Shown here: positions 13,201-25,499 of the stretch, in pieces
Layout: every line of letters starts with the position of its first letter
How positions within the stretch are numbered: the stretch's first letter is position 1
Source: Portulaca oleracea
Lineage: Eukaryota > Streptophyta > Magnoliopsida > Caryophyllales > Portulacaceae
DNA length: 64,000 bases
Assembly: GCA_029582165.1 (NCBI GenBank)
Contig: CM055877.1
Location: forward strand, 2,710,023 to 2,774,022
Direction of reading: 5' to 3'
The notes under the pieces: generated by a model
Seen by the model: the letters and a program-made list of their open reading frames with translations, nothing else
What the model was told of the DNA's origin: nothing
The model's database searches: none
Position numbers and translations under genes: made by a program

Positions 13201-15360
13201 AAGAATGCTAAAGCGAAAACATGTATTTTTGTTGACAGACATATCTTCAATCACTCACAGTTCGACTTGAGGAGATGAGACTGAAGAGGCGTGATGCTGA
13301 GCAATGGATGCATCATCGCTTGCTTCCCCAAAGTCTTAGGGAGCGAGTCAGGCGTTATAACCAATACAAGTGGTTGGAAACAAGAGGAGTGGACGAAGAG
13401 AGCTTGGTTCAGAGTTTGCCAAAGGATCTAAGGAGGGACATCAAGCGCCACCTCTGTTTAAACTTGGTCAAAAGGGTCAGTTTCCATTAACTCTCAAATC
13501 TAGCTGTTAGCTATGTTTAACAACGGCATATTCAAAAAAAAAAAAAAACTGTATATGCGAAACTCCATAGTATGGACAATAAGTCTTATGTGAGACTGTC
13601 CCCCCATAGATTTATTGTGAGACCTACAGTTTTGTGGTGACCTTTTATGAGGTAACTAATGATTTATTTCAGGTGACTCTACAGTATGTTCAGTGGCGAA
13701 TCTAGAAATAAAGCTAAGCGGGTTCAAAGTCAAACATAAAAAATTAAAACAAAAAATTAAAATTTATAGTACTTTTTCTTTTGGCTAGCCATGATGCTTG
13801 ATGATTTAAATGAATGCGATATTTACCAAAAATGTGGTAGCTAACTGACAATCACTCCCACCATCCAACCTTCCCACCAATCTTAAAGTTTTGGTAGAAG
13901 CAAAATTTTCTAATTATGTGGAAATTGTTAGATTGATGAGTCATGTTTGTCATGAGCACTCTAGTACCTTATTGTCCCAGCTTATAAAGTTTACTGGTAG
14001 TTACCCATGAGATAAGGGTCCAGTAAACATGCTAAATTTATCCGGAGTAAAAAAAAAAAAGGAATGTGATAGGGGGAAATGAAGTGAAAAAGTATTAAAT
14101 GAATATGTGATATTTGAGAAACAAATGAACTGAAAATGAACTGAATGTAATCCTTGGAGGAAAAATGGAGAGAAGGATATTAATGTGATCATGGAAGGAA
14201 AAAAATAAAATTGAGAGCTTGTTTGGCTTGAAGCTGATTCGAACACACAACCTCCAGCACTCTGAGACGCATACACAAGCGCTTGCCATCCCAGCCAAGC
14301 AGCCTTTCGCGATTCTGATGCTTCTTCAGATATATATATCATATCTATTAATTGAAAAAGCGAGATTTACTGAATTTATCTATTTTTTTTAAGCGGGGTC
14401 ACTTGACCCCACGTGAACCCACCCTAAATTCGCCCCTGAGTATGTTGCCCCTTGGCAAAGTATTAACCACGTTCATATTAAAAAGTCATTCTAGTACGAC
14501 TAATAAGTCATAGCAAACCTTCAAAAATCACGCGAAAAGGGTCTGTCTGATAATAAGCTTATATGAAACCTTACTATCAGGATCTCTAACTGTCAACTGT
14601 AAACATTTAGGTGCCATTGTTTGCAAACATGGACGAGCGTCTATTGGACGCTGTATGTGAACGCTTGTCGCCAAGTTTATACACGGACAACACGTTTGTT
14701 GTCCGAGAGGGGGACCCAGTGGACGAGATGCTCTTCATCATACGAGGGCGCCTAGAGAGTGTGACCACAGACGGTGGGAGGAGCGGGTTCTACAACCGTG
14801 GGTTGTTGAAGGAAGGCGACTTTTGTGGAGAAGAGCTCCTAACATGGGCCCTAGACCCAAGAGCCAGCTCCAACCTGCCCTTGTCAACCAGAACAGTGAA
14901 GGCTCTAACCGAGGTAGAGTGCTTCGCCTTAACGGCAGATGACTTGAAATTTGTCGCGGGTCAGTTCAGGAGGCTGCACAGCAAGCAAGTCCAGCACACG
15001 TTCCGGTTCTACTCTCAGCAGTGGAGGACATGGGCGGCTTGCTTCATACAAGCCGCCTGGCGTCGCCACATGAGGAGGAAAATAGCCGAGCTTCAGCGCC
15101 AGGAGGAGGAGGAAGATGACGAATATGATAACGAGGACCCTAACGAGGAAGAAAGGAGGTTGATCAGGCCAAGGGCCGGTGGAAATGGTGGTAACAATGG
15201 CGGTGGTGTTGGGTCGAGCCTTGCAGCCACATTTTATGTTTCGAAGTTTGCTAGGCAGGCCATGAGAGGAGTAAATAGGCTCAGGAGTGCTGGCTCAACC
15301 AGTACTGCAAGCTTTGCCCTACAGAAACCCCCTGAGCCAGACTTCTCCAATATTGATTAA
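7228..15360 (+). CDS. CNGC: Cyclic nucleotide-gated ion channel, CNGC5/6/9 type (seven exons, 762 aa)
   Basis: Exons: 7228-7260, 9746-10372, 11237-11449, 12378-12694, 12961-13072, 13239-13475, 14611-15360. The total is 2289 nt with consistent phases. Exon 1 gives only 11 residues, chosen because it joins in phase to FVRVQ, the usual N-terminal FVRF motif; it is the least certain exon. In order: cytosolic N terminus, S1-S6 (about residues 95-430), pore helix with WWGLQNLSTLGQGL, C-linker (TYLQSLTVRLEEMR), cyclic-nucleotide-binding domain from about 514 with GDFCGEELLTWAL at 582-594, IQ motif FIQAAWRRHMRRK at 658-670, then an acidic tail ending KPPEPDF. FPEDLQV before S1 and IAELQRQEEEE after the IQ motif point to CNGC6/9. 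Family role: plasma-membrane Ca2+/cation channel regulated by cyclic nucleotides and calmodulin. Odd: QYIFR replaces the usual QYIPR, and SSWLGAA replaces TAWAGAA, in S4-S5. Confidence 0.92.
9365..9475 (+). mobile_element. RTE-type LINE 3' tail in CNGC intron 1
   Basis: The stretch around 9400-9475 reads GGGGGAAGGCTGCCTACATC, then AGATCCCCCAGGCCGCGC, then a TGGGAGGTTGTTGTTA end. This matches the familiar 3' terminus of plant RTE LINEs (GTAAGGCTGCGTACATC, CCAGACCCCGC, then a TTG-repeat tail). Only the last 100 bp or so are present, as expected of 5'-truncated retrotransposition. It lies entirely in intron 1. Confidence 0.55.
10703..10732. repeat. GGCT microsatellite in CNGC intron 2
   Basis: About six consecutive GGCT units follow ATGG within intron 2 of the channel gene. 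It is a simple tetranucleotide repeat and a likely polymorphic marker, with no further function implied. Confidence 0.8.
13691..14438. mobile_element. hAT-like non-autonomous DNA transposon in CNGC intron 6, with 8-bp TSD
   Basis: The element starts CAGTGGCGAATCTAG and ends AAATTCGCCCCTG, giving terminal inverted repeats close to CAGKGGCGAATYT. It is flanked on both sides by AGTATGTT (13683-13690 and 14439-14446), an exact 8-bp target site duplication. An 8-bp TSD with CAG-type ends is the hAT superfamily signature. The 748-bp interior has no transposase frame, so it is non-autonomous. It contains a TTCGAAC-bearing segment at 14235-14300 that looks faintly tRNA-like on the minus strand. Splice sites of the host intron are intact. 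Confidence 0.78.
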
Positions 15361-16645
15361 GAATACAGATGACTAAAGTTCTTCCAAGGGTTTTTCTGTT
15401 TACATAAACAAGGGTTTAAGGGGTTTCTTTCTTCCTTCTTTTTTGGTGGAATAAAATGGCCAGTTTGAAAGGTTAGTAGAATGAAGTATTGGTAGGCATG
15501 CCATGGTAAATATTAAAGTAAAATTTAGGATAGTATTGGTATTAAAGTGGTTAATTGCTGTAGTAAGATTGAAGTTTGTTATTTCACTTATTTGATTTAC
15601 ATTTACCTTTTCTCAACGCCTTTAATCCTTCTTGAAATGCTATTAGTTGTATTTGACTCTGCTTTTTTACTTTTATAAAGGGTTCTAGGATGAAATAAAA
15701 TTGCCTTTTAACCCTTTTTTATTTATATGTTTCTTTCAAACCCTAGCCCTAAGCCCTAAACCCTAAACCCCAGCACCTAATTACCCTACCCTTAGTATCC
15801 TAATTAGCCCTAAACCCTAGTACTCGAACTAGCCCTTAACCTAAACTCTAAACCCAAGTACCCTAATTAAAAAAAAAAAACCCTCAGATTAACCACCCTT
15901 TGTGATTGGCTATTCAATCAAACATTCATCCTAAAAAACAAATAACTTTGGCTATGAAAGTCAAAACCGTGGTTAAAAATTTGAATTTGAGTCATTTAAG
16001 GTTCTAACAGATCAGCATTGCACAAAACTTGGTGTCTATTACCCTATGTTTTTGGTGTCTTTAGGGTCAGACAATCCAAACAAACTAAAAAAAACTGTCC
16101 AAATTTTCGATCAGTAATGTTAACATTTGGACAATATCTATAAATGTACCCGATTTTTTTGAGTCGGCTTGAACCTAATTTTCAGGATAGCTTTTTGCCA
16201 ACCCTCCTAAAAAGACAAGCCCTTAATCAGTCTTTTCACACAACAATTACAATGTATGAAAGCTATTGACAAAATACTGGATTTTCACCTCAAAATCCTC
16301 CCCCAAGGAACAACACTAGAATGCCCTCAACTAATACAAGCTCTACATAGATAGGGCCAAACTTGTTCTTTACAAATTTTGAATCAAAACAAAACCACCA
16401 TAACAAAGAACCATTCCCAGAGCTTCAATGTATGAGGCTCCGAGGTGGAGCCAACACTGCAATAATTCGCTTAGTAGTCCTACTTTCTCTGTAAGCCAAT
16501 TGCTTCTGTACTGTGAATGAGATGAACAAACTAAACAAAAATAAGGGCTGAAGAGAAGAACTAAACTAGTAAATGACTACTAAATAATTCTAAGAAATAA
16601 GTCAATAATAATAACCCTTAAGGATCATATTTACAAAATGGAAAC
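15361..16645. other. Convergent 3' regions of the CNGC and kinesin genes
   Basis: Both flanking genes end here tail to tail, so the stretch should hold both 3' untranslated regions and polyadenylation sites. AATAAA occurs near 15450 on the plus strand after the CNGC stop. No third gene is seen. The telomere-like repeat in the middle is listed separately. Confidence 0.6.
15738..15868. repeat. Interstitial telomere-like (CCCTAAA)n repeat
   Basis: A degenerate run of AACCCTA units, including two adjacent perfect CCCTAAA units at about 15755-15769, continues with diverged copies (CCCTAGT, CCTAATTA) to 15868. The plant telomere repeat is CCCTAAA/TTTAGGG. The degeneration shows it is old. It sits between two convergent genes. 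Confidence 0.65.
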
Positions 16646-19600
16646 TCAGTAGTCAATTCGGAGACGCTTCAGCTCTGCCTGGAAAGTTGGACTAGAACCA
16701 AGGGTGCGCCGTGCAAGAGTGCGGATGTCATCGCGTGAACAGTCACGTGAAATTCGAACAAGTTCCCAAAGAGCGCCCCCGCTTATCATGTCCCTAGCAT
16801 TCACCTCTGAGGGTGGGAAATTAAAAGTCCTCGTAAACAAAAGATGGAGGATAACATAACTTTAAGAGAACATAGGAATGTATATTGGATAGGAAGCTTA
16901 CCGTGCTGAGCAAGGTGGCACAAAGCCAATTCAATGTGTCGTCTAATTGGTGACGCTTCATTGTTAGCATTCTGCACTATCCATGGAAGTGCACCATCCT
17001 CCAGCAACAGAGATCTCCCGGACTTGGATCCTGCAATTTGGGAAACAGAATGCTTGATAAAGAACCAAGATTGCCATATTTCTCTGTGCTTAATTGGTTA
17101 AGAGCAAAATTATTTGGTAATCATTGACTAAGCACAAAATCTGTTACTTCATCTGTTCTGTTTGTGCATCCTGATAACTTTTGTCTACTGACAGTAAGAT
17201 AGATAAGCATGATCCAGCAGTAACGATAAGATGGTTTTAGGAATTAGGTGAATGATAAATGACTCGAGTAGGTAGTGTTTACCTTGAGATGATGCTCTTG
17301 ATTCACACTTTGCAAAATTTGCAACACCGCGAGCAACTTGGGCAAGGACATCAGGGTGTCCACATCTGACCATTCCTAGCAATGCCCTAATACCACCTTC
17401 ACCTCTAAGCTTCATCTGCAGTTTATCTGGTAGATAGATTAAATTGTTAGGGACATTTTTTGCCACAAGATTTCCCATCACTAACAAGGGAAGGAAATAA
17501 CACATTTTAACATGTAAGCCCCTTTTATCATAATAATGCAAATCAATTAAACATTCTCAAGATCAAAGGTTACCATTGCCACAAAGGTTTGCAATCGCTC
17601 CAGCAACCATCCGAAGTGTTTGAGGATCCTCTGCATTGGTTGCAGTCATTGACAACAAACCTATACCCCCTTGAGCCATTATCAGCTCCTGGTTGGTTTC
17701 TGAACAGACAAAACTAAGCTGTCACTAGGGCTGATGAGAGAGGTAAGTATAGGTGCAAGGGCAGGGGCGGAAAAAGAGAAGGATAAATTTTTTTTAAAAA
17801 AAAAATATGAAACATGAAGTATAAAGGTTAATCATCTTCACCATTCATTGCCAGATTTGCAATAGCACCAGCAGCAACTCTATGTACGGTTTCATCGTCA
17901 GAGCTCCTAAGAAGATTTAGCAATGATGTAAGCCCACCTGCCTCTACAATCTTTTCTTGATTAGCCTCTGCAAAAGAGAGTAGAGTTTGTTAACAAAACC
18001 CTACGATAGCCAAAATAGTTAACACTGACGGCATATTCCAATGCAACAGCAACCAGTTTTCCCAAGTTTCATGCTTATTACCCCCAAGGCATTTGAACCC
18101 AAGTTCAACTTCCCACTTAACAGGACTAGTTAACACTTTTAGCAAACATAGGCTTAACAATATTTCTATTTACTCAAAAAAGGTTTAACAGAATCCTCAA
18201 GGCATCCTTATGTAAGGAACCAGACAGCCAGAAAAATTTAGGTACTCTCACTGAATGAATACCTTCAGCAGCCAAATTTGCCACAACTTTCACAGCATGA
18301 ATCCGTACTTCAGGATCTTCTGCTTCGAGCAATGACAATATCTTTTGCAATCCAACTGCCACAAAACTTATCAATATTAAGAGAAGCAAGAGAAGAAAAC
18401 ATAAGTTATCTCACAGGATTACATGTCATAGACTCATAGCTACCTTGCTCAAAGAGTTTGGCTATTGAACCCTTGTCTTCATTTCCACCATCGCTTGTTT
18501 GTGGATGCGGAACTTGAGACACATGAGGATTGACATCACAATGAATTTTATCTGATGTTCCATTGTCTAGCCTTCTTCTAGTCTGTGCAACAAGCAAGAT
18601 GCTGTAAGGATACATTTTCGCATACAGAAACAGAAAGTTTGGTAGGGCATACAATATGGTTGCCAATGTGCAGTGAAGTCATGGGTATCTTTTACTACAT
18701 TTGTACCAGTTAAGGATGAAACTCAAAGTTTATCATTGCTAACATTAAGTTCTTAATGGTAGAATCGTGTATTCGAACTGTGGCTGTTCTGTCATTGGAT
18801 ATATTGGAGTTAAGTGAAGTGAATTTTCAGCCCGACAATCACAAGATGGGATGTGATGGCCACATTGGACGGATTTTGCTGTACTGTAATAGCAACAAAA
18901 TCCACATTTTGAATCATCGAATAAAATACAGCTGCACAAGGGAAATGGAAGATATAAGCTTTTTGTCATCTTGTTTACGAAATTAAAGTTCACAGGACCA
19001 TGAAGCAATCATCAAATAGAATGATCTGCCATTGTTAAAGACCATGCATAAGACTCTTTCTCAAGAATCAAGTTTTCACAAAATACAGAGTATAGTACAG
19101 AGGCATGTCAGTAGTGCTAGGTAAAATTCAACATAAACATCTAAGGTACAGGCCAAACTATTATCACAGATCGAACAATAATTATCTGCACCAAGAAAAT
19201 TGTCTGTCACCTTATATTTTCGGACAATTGGATTCCTCTGTGTTTGGCATAGGAAGTAAAGAACATAATAAAATAAACAAAATAAATAAACAAAGATAAC
19301 ATATCATCATACCACTTTGCTCAGGGTCTAAACATTCAATATACCTTTCCCAAAAATCACAGGAATCTTAACATAGAACATACCTCGTCCGCTTCAAAAC
19401 TTAATTGCAACAGTTGGCTTTGCAACATGGCTATCTCTCGTTCAAGTTTCTCCCTTTGATGAGCCTCATCCTCCAACATCTTATGAAGCTTCATGATTTC
19501 AGAATTTGCAGCTGCCTGGCATATAAAGATTCTTGTCAGCTGAGTCCCGAACAACATTCACAAGGAAAACACAAGATGCTCAAACAATACTAGCTTCCAT

Positions 19601-22600
19601 TAAATCAACGTACCTCCGACCTCTTGGATAGTGCCAACTGGCTTTTCAGATTGTTTACCTCTTCTTCAGCAGCTTTCCTAAGAACAGTTTCGTCCTGAAG
19701 AAGTTTTCTTATTTCAGCAACTTCCTCAGCAGAAGGTACCTGATAGCCAATAGAAAATTACTTTGGAACCTTCACAATGGAAATTACAATTTCAAAGAAT
19801 TGAACAGGGGTTTAATCAAAATTACAACAGTCAGGCAATGAAACCACAACTAACAGTACACAAGAATTTCAGAAGTCATCAAACAATATTGCTGATCATT
19901 TAAAAATGTTCAGGGGCATATAGTCACACTCATCTTTTCATCGCTAAAGGATCAAGTTTACCAATTAGGGGGTTGGGTAATACCTATAGAAAAGCAAGCA
20001 GAAAAATAAATATCAACAGCAAGCATGCCTTTTTTTTTTCTTTTTTCTTTCTTTTTTGAGAGGGGGAGGTGAAGGGAAGATTGTATATAAACAAGAGCAC
20101 AACTATAACAGTAGAGATCCAGATTGACACAACAGGGATGAGAGTTGCAGTTGAACCATAGATACTGCAAAAATAGTGATGTCAATGCAAAGAGAATTGC
20201 AGTTGAACCCTACTTCCTACGAAACAGAAGGGCACTGGGGGAAGGTAGGGAAGGTGTAGGAGATGAGGAAAGATACTGAACAGAATGTACAAGTACGCAA
20301 CAGTCCCTTGAACTTATGCAGAATGACTCAATAAATGTGCTACAAGATGGCATCAGGAGTTTCAAGTTATCAGCTTATCAGATAAAATTAGGGTACGGTA
20401 GAAGCACCTTTCTCGGTGATCTATCAGAATCATTGTGCACACTTGATGTTGTAGCTTCATTACTCTGCTTTCGCTGATTTATTGCCCATTGCTCCTCAAG
20501 CTTCTTAATTGCATCCATATAATCTTTCTGGTATCTTTGTCGTTCTTCCTAGAAATGACAATGCAATCAGAAACCAAGATCTACCATAAGTTTTAACATG
20601 CGATCAAAACAGGTTAGTTACAAAAAGCCAATAGTGGCTATTACAGATACAGAAGATGAACAAAATACTAAACGAACACAAATAAGCATGAAGCCTGATA
20701 TATACATAGCACGTAGACCTTGCAGAAACTGACCCGGCCCGAACCTGGCAAAAAATTCTGGGTTTTGAACACAATTTCTCGACCCAAAACAAAAATTAAC
20801 CGGACCTGTAAAAACCAGAAATTTATGGGGTCCAACCCGAACTCAAAACTGCCCGACTCGTTTATCAAATCAATAAAAAGCAACAATTCTGCACATTTAT
20901 CATACTTTTTTTTTTTTACTATTACAACTTTCCATTTTTGTACTTTTTCACTCCTGATTATAGTTTTTATCTACCAAAATATATCAAATTAGAGACATGC
21001 AAACCCATTTGCCTTTACTCTTCGTTATAATAGTGACTTAGAGACAACTCCAAATACTAGAATTTAGGGTACATACTAATCAAAGTTACCTCCAATGCAT
21101 CAGCATACTTCCTTTCAGTGTCATAAATTTGATTCTGTGCCTCCCTGTTTATCTCATCAATTTTGTCCTGGAAATCCTTCTGTAGCCTTTCACTTTCTGC
21201 CATCAGTTTGTCTAGTTGTATGTCGAGTTTTCTTGACAAACTTTTGTAATCAAATTCTTCCTTTATTTTCAACATGTTTTCAACCTTCATAGCCTGTACA
21301 TCATACATCATGTTGTTTCATAGCAAAGTACGTCACAGCTAACTAATATTTCATTGCCACATTAAATACTATGGCCTATCGGCTTTCTAAGTTAACTTCT
21401 CTCTGATCAAAAGGTATTGAACAGTGTTAAAACAACTGTTAAAGACTCAGAGTGAAGCCAAGTTGTTCCATGACTATCATAAAGATCATTGCAGATGGTA
21501 CAGAAAAGATCTAAGTATGTCGAATCTAGACCACAAGATGAAAAGAAAAGACTTTCACTCACCCTTTGTCCAAACATTATGGTGCTTGCAGTTTCCGCTC
21601 GATGACGAGGGGATGGTCCAATTGTAATAATCAGCGATGTTCTTGCAGTCCCTGTACACATTGAAGGCACAGCACACACGTTATACACAGAGGTGGGGGC
21701 AGGGTATGCTTAAAAACACGAGTTATGACAAACTTCAACTTAGCCATCAACCATGAACAGTTTTAGTATACACAATTTGAACTAACAGCATTTACTTAAT
21801 ACATGTACGCATTATGGTATAATACAAACAGAAAACAGAATTTAGGTGTCAAAAAGAAATAATAAAGCTCAGTAAACCTCCAAATGAATCTCGAAGCAAT
21901 CTAGTAAGCTTTGAATCACGGACTGGAACATGTGAACTATTCTCTGCTAGAGCATTGATGCATTTCCCCAGTGCACTTAGTGAGAGGTTAATGGATTTTG
22001 CTTCCTCAAGAGTGTGGCCATCAATCCCTGGAAGTTACAGAATAAAAGAAAAAGCCAGGCATGAGAAATGAGAGGGGGAAAATAACCTACTAAGTTTCTA
22101 AGGGAACTGAAATGTGCAGCAGCAAATGAGAATCCATAGAATGTGCAACATATGTTTATTTGACAAAGATCAGGGATCCTCATTTATAGCTGATAGTTCA
22201 CAAAAAATGTTTCACCCTGTACCTAGAAAACCTAGGAAGTGATGATTCATATGCAGGTATTAAACTTCTGAAGTTATAATTATGGCACCAACAATTACTT
22301 CATAATTTATGGTCAAGCATGTCTGCCTAGTCCATAAAAGGAAACCAGAAATATGGTTTACAAGGTCCATGAATATGAAGAAAACAATTGGAGAAAGAAC
22401 ACTTCTTGAGAACATTAATTGGCACCTGACTTGTCAATGCGCTCAGAACCTGCAAGATCTACCACAACTAGTTTGCCCTTCCTCACTACAGGAGGTTTGA
22501 GAGTTTTAGCATGAGCGTTTTCTCCATTTTGACTTGACAAAGGCAAATCTTTACCCTTCAACGACCTCCTAACATGCACCTGGCATATTGCACAATTAGT

Positions 22601-25001
22601 TGATCAACTACAACCTAAAGAATGAGGCAGCAGTAATGCGGGACATTAACCCCCCACCCTATCCCCAACTCTCAACCCCAACAAAACACACATGCACACA
22701 CAGAGATTGTTACCATTAGGATAGCATGACTGCGAGAAGACTCCGTATTCATTTTGGTATTTGCAGCAAAACGGTGTGCTTCCCCTAATCTTAGGAGCTC
22801 AATGAAGCTCTTTTGGTCTCTGATTTCAACGACAGTAGCTCCCGGAAGAGAAACATCTCCAGTCTTTGGGTCTTCCACGATGGAGATGTTATCATTACTA
22901 GGATCAAGCAGATCTTGTATCGTCTCCATATAAAGCTATGTAAAGATCACAAAAGAACCAATATCAAAATCATAGAAATCTCATATATCCATGATAAAAT
23001 TTCAGGTGGGTAAAATTATGTTTCAGCTCACTAGCAGCAAAATTATATTAAGCTCAAAATGACAGACCTGCAAGTAGGAAACTAAGATGCTGTCAGTCTC
23101 CGGACAAATATCCGTTAAAATATCCTCCATTGCTCGGACCATAATCCCACGCCCTGCAGTATCTTCCTCTCCAAGTCTTCCCAGTGTGTAAGTTTTACCA
23201 GTGCCCGTTTGTCCATAAGCCATAACGGTTCCATTATAACCATCTAAAACACTCTACACGAGACCAACGTAGATAGAAACAATTAACTTACAGATTAAAC
23301 ATAACACTTCTTTCCGCAGGTTTGAAAAAGAAGATGAAGTCAAAATCTTTACTGGAGGGTGAACAAGGAAAAAGCATACTCATCTCCCCAACATACCTCT
23401 ACAACAGGCTTTGCCACAACTTCATAAACACGCTTTTGAGAAGCAAACTCAGTAAGAACCTCATCAAACTCATAAGTATCTGCATCCCAGTTGTTCTTCC
23501 GAAGCTTCAGTCTTTTTAACTGGGATAAAGTAAGGAGCTACTCAATAATGGAGCTACAGAAGACATAAGATAATACCAAATCATTTCAAGTCAACTGATA
23601 AACCTCTGGCTGCAACTCCACACAGTCTGCAAAATCAGCATCCGCAACGGATTCCTCTGCATTTCTAGGCCGTAATCTCACAGCAACACGTACTCTTCCT
23701 GGAACTGTGCAGAAACCAAATATTTCAAAGCCCTTTTCTAGTTGGTCTGTTGTCTTCTAGGAAACTTGTTACTAACATGTAGCATGGCTTTTTGGAGCTA
23801 CACGAAACACCTACAGCTTGCATTGCAGGGCAACACCTTTCCTTGTACCATTTTGAAAAGACAGTCTGCACAAAATTCTAGGGACAACAAGTACTGCCCA
23901 GAGAATGATACCAACTTTGACATTTTGAAGGCAAAACAACATTGATTGGACTAACCCCTAACCCTACCAAGTGGAAACACCCTTGCCAGTCATCATGTGG
24001 AAAACACCCAGTGAAGCATTATTTGACAAAGGGTATAACAGGGTCTATCTCAATTATCACACTCATAGTCATGGATCATCTGGATAATGTATCATAGTTC
24101 CAAAAATAGTTTGCTACCTGCCTGCTAATTCTGACTTTTAAACACAGTTTATGCATTTCTTTCAGGTGACCTTGGTCCATCAAAAGTATTCATTCTCTTC
24201 TTTTCAAGCCCATGTTTCAGACTTTTGATACCCAACAAGATACAACACCTAAAACAGTTCAAAATTTGACCCGGATGCTAAGACAACATCAATGGTCCAT
24301 GCTCAATCCTTGTTCCAAATTTCAAGTGAGATTAAACATTGTTGGTATATACAAGAAGCTTGATATCTATTCAACTACCCATTTTATCAAGAATGCCAGC
24401 AGCAAATTATTGGATATATGCAGAAAGGTGAGTCCATATGCAGCTGTTTCCTTGAAAATCGAAACCCCACCTCATTGAAAGTTGAAATCCTACCTTAGAT
24501 TTTGACAAGTAATCCACTAATGCACTCAAAGGCACAAACTTCGAGTACTGAAATCTTTTCAAAAATCAAAATTAAATAACGCCTTTCAGGTACAATCTAT
24601 CGGATAGGCCTGGGTCGGGTTACCATACACAGAAATTTGTTTAATTTTCTAAATTTAGCCCCAAATTTCCACGAATTTCATTTCGAAAAGCATAAAACTA
24701 TCTTTCCTCCGCAAAATGCGCCACCTAATAACCCCATTGAATTTCACAAAATCGAAGTAAAAGGGAGTCAGAAAGAAATGAACTGACCACCGGAATCGGA
24801 CTTGTTGGCGGCGGAGTTAGAGAGAGAAGCAGGACTGCTGCGGCGGAGAGAGGAGGTGGAGGAAGAGAGAGAAGGAGAAGGTTTGGATTTGAACGAAGAA
24901 GAAGAAGAGAGAGAAGACCTGGGGTTTGAATTATAGGAAGAATTTAACGATTTAGAGTTGCCTTTATGTGCTGATCCATTCCTGTAACTGTTGTTCGCCA
25001 T
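16646..25001 (-). CDS. Armadillo-repeat kinesin, ARK2/ARK3 (KIN-U) type (nineteen exons, 919 aa)
   Basis: Exons from the 5' end: 25001-24788, 23704-23604, 23519-23397, 23253-23068, 22935-22714, 22579-22426, 22027-21878, 21651-21563, 21293-21090, 20548-20408, 19739-19614, 19515-19384, 18582-18444, 18355-18263, 17967-17842, 17699-17574, 17426-17283, 17030-16902, 16806-16646. The sum is 2760 nt and all phases agree. Residues 1-70 are a Ser-rich head. The motor domain (about 72-413) has P-loop GQTGTGKT at 160-167, switch I SSRSH at 274-278 and switch II DLAGSE at 323-328. A charged coiled coil follows (about 414-650), then armadillo repeats from about 661 to 919, with a [21 protein letters not shown] joint and a RLRIDY end. 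Plant ARK kinesins are plus-end microtubule motors linked to root-hair and root morphogenesis and microtubule dynamics. Which ARK paralogue this is remains open; the C-terminus favours ARK2/3 over ARK1. Confidence 0.93.
20717..20870. repeat. CCCGACCCG-type degenerate repeat in kinesin intron 9
   Basis: The sequence runs through GACCCGGCCCGAACC, TCGACCCAAAAC, ACCGGACCTG, CAACCCGAACTC and GCCCGACTCG within the intron between exons 9 and 10. It belongs to the same word family as the stretches near 6525, 28140, 35740 and 58540. The boundaries are not resolved. Confidence 0.4.
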
Positions 25002-25199
25002 TGATAGCAGAAGATAGATAGATCTCGCTCAAATTTGTCCCCGAAAAGTTACAGCAGAATGTAACGAATGTTGGTGGAGAAGTGCGTTTCGAACCTTATC
25101 GAAGCTCATTAATGGCGGAATATTGGAGAATCAGAGTTTGAGCATTGAATACATAAAGGTGGACATGTATGTAGAGAGAGAAAGTGGAGGAGAAGTAAT

Positions 25200-25317
25200 G
25201 GCGGTCGGAGAGAGAGAGAGAGAGAGGGATGAAGAAATCGTGTGCTGGTAGTGGGAGCACGAGAGAAAGAAGAGAGAGAGAAAAATGGTGGGGGTGAAGA
25301 ACTTGAGATGTTTTATA
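25200..25317 (-). promoter_or_regulatory. Core promoter and CT-rich leader of the kinesin gene
   Basis: On the minus strand a TATAAAA box lies at 25317-25311, about 310 bp before the ATG. Between the two is a CT-rich leader with a (CT)n run, seen as GA repeats at 25208-25226 on the plus strand. Transcription would start near 25285. Position and motif support this; there is no transcript evidence. Confidence 0.5.
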
Positions 25318-25499
25318 TTCGACGGAAATTCAAGTTTAAATCTCAACGGAGACAAAACAAAATGAAGAGAGGCAGGGAAATTATTTTATTAATTAAATTA
25401 AATAAAAAGGTGCAGATTGCAGAGGGAACGGACGAACGGTACAAACAAATCTTTATTTTTAATTATTATAATTTTGGTTTTTGATTTTTCAAATTTAAG

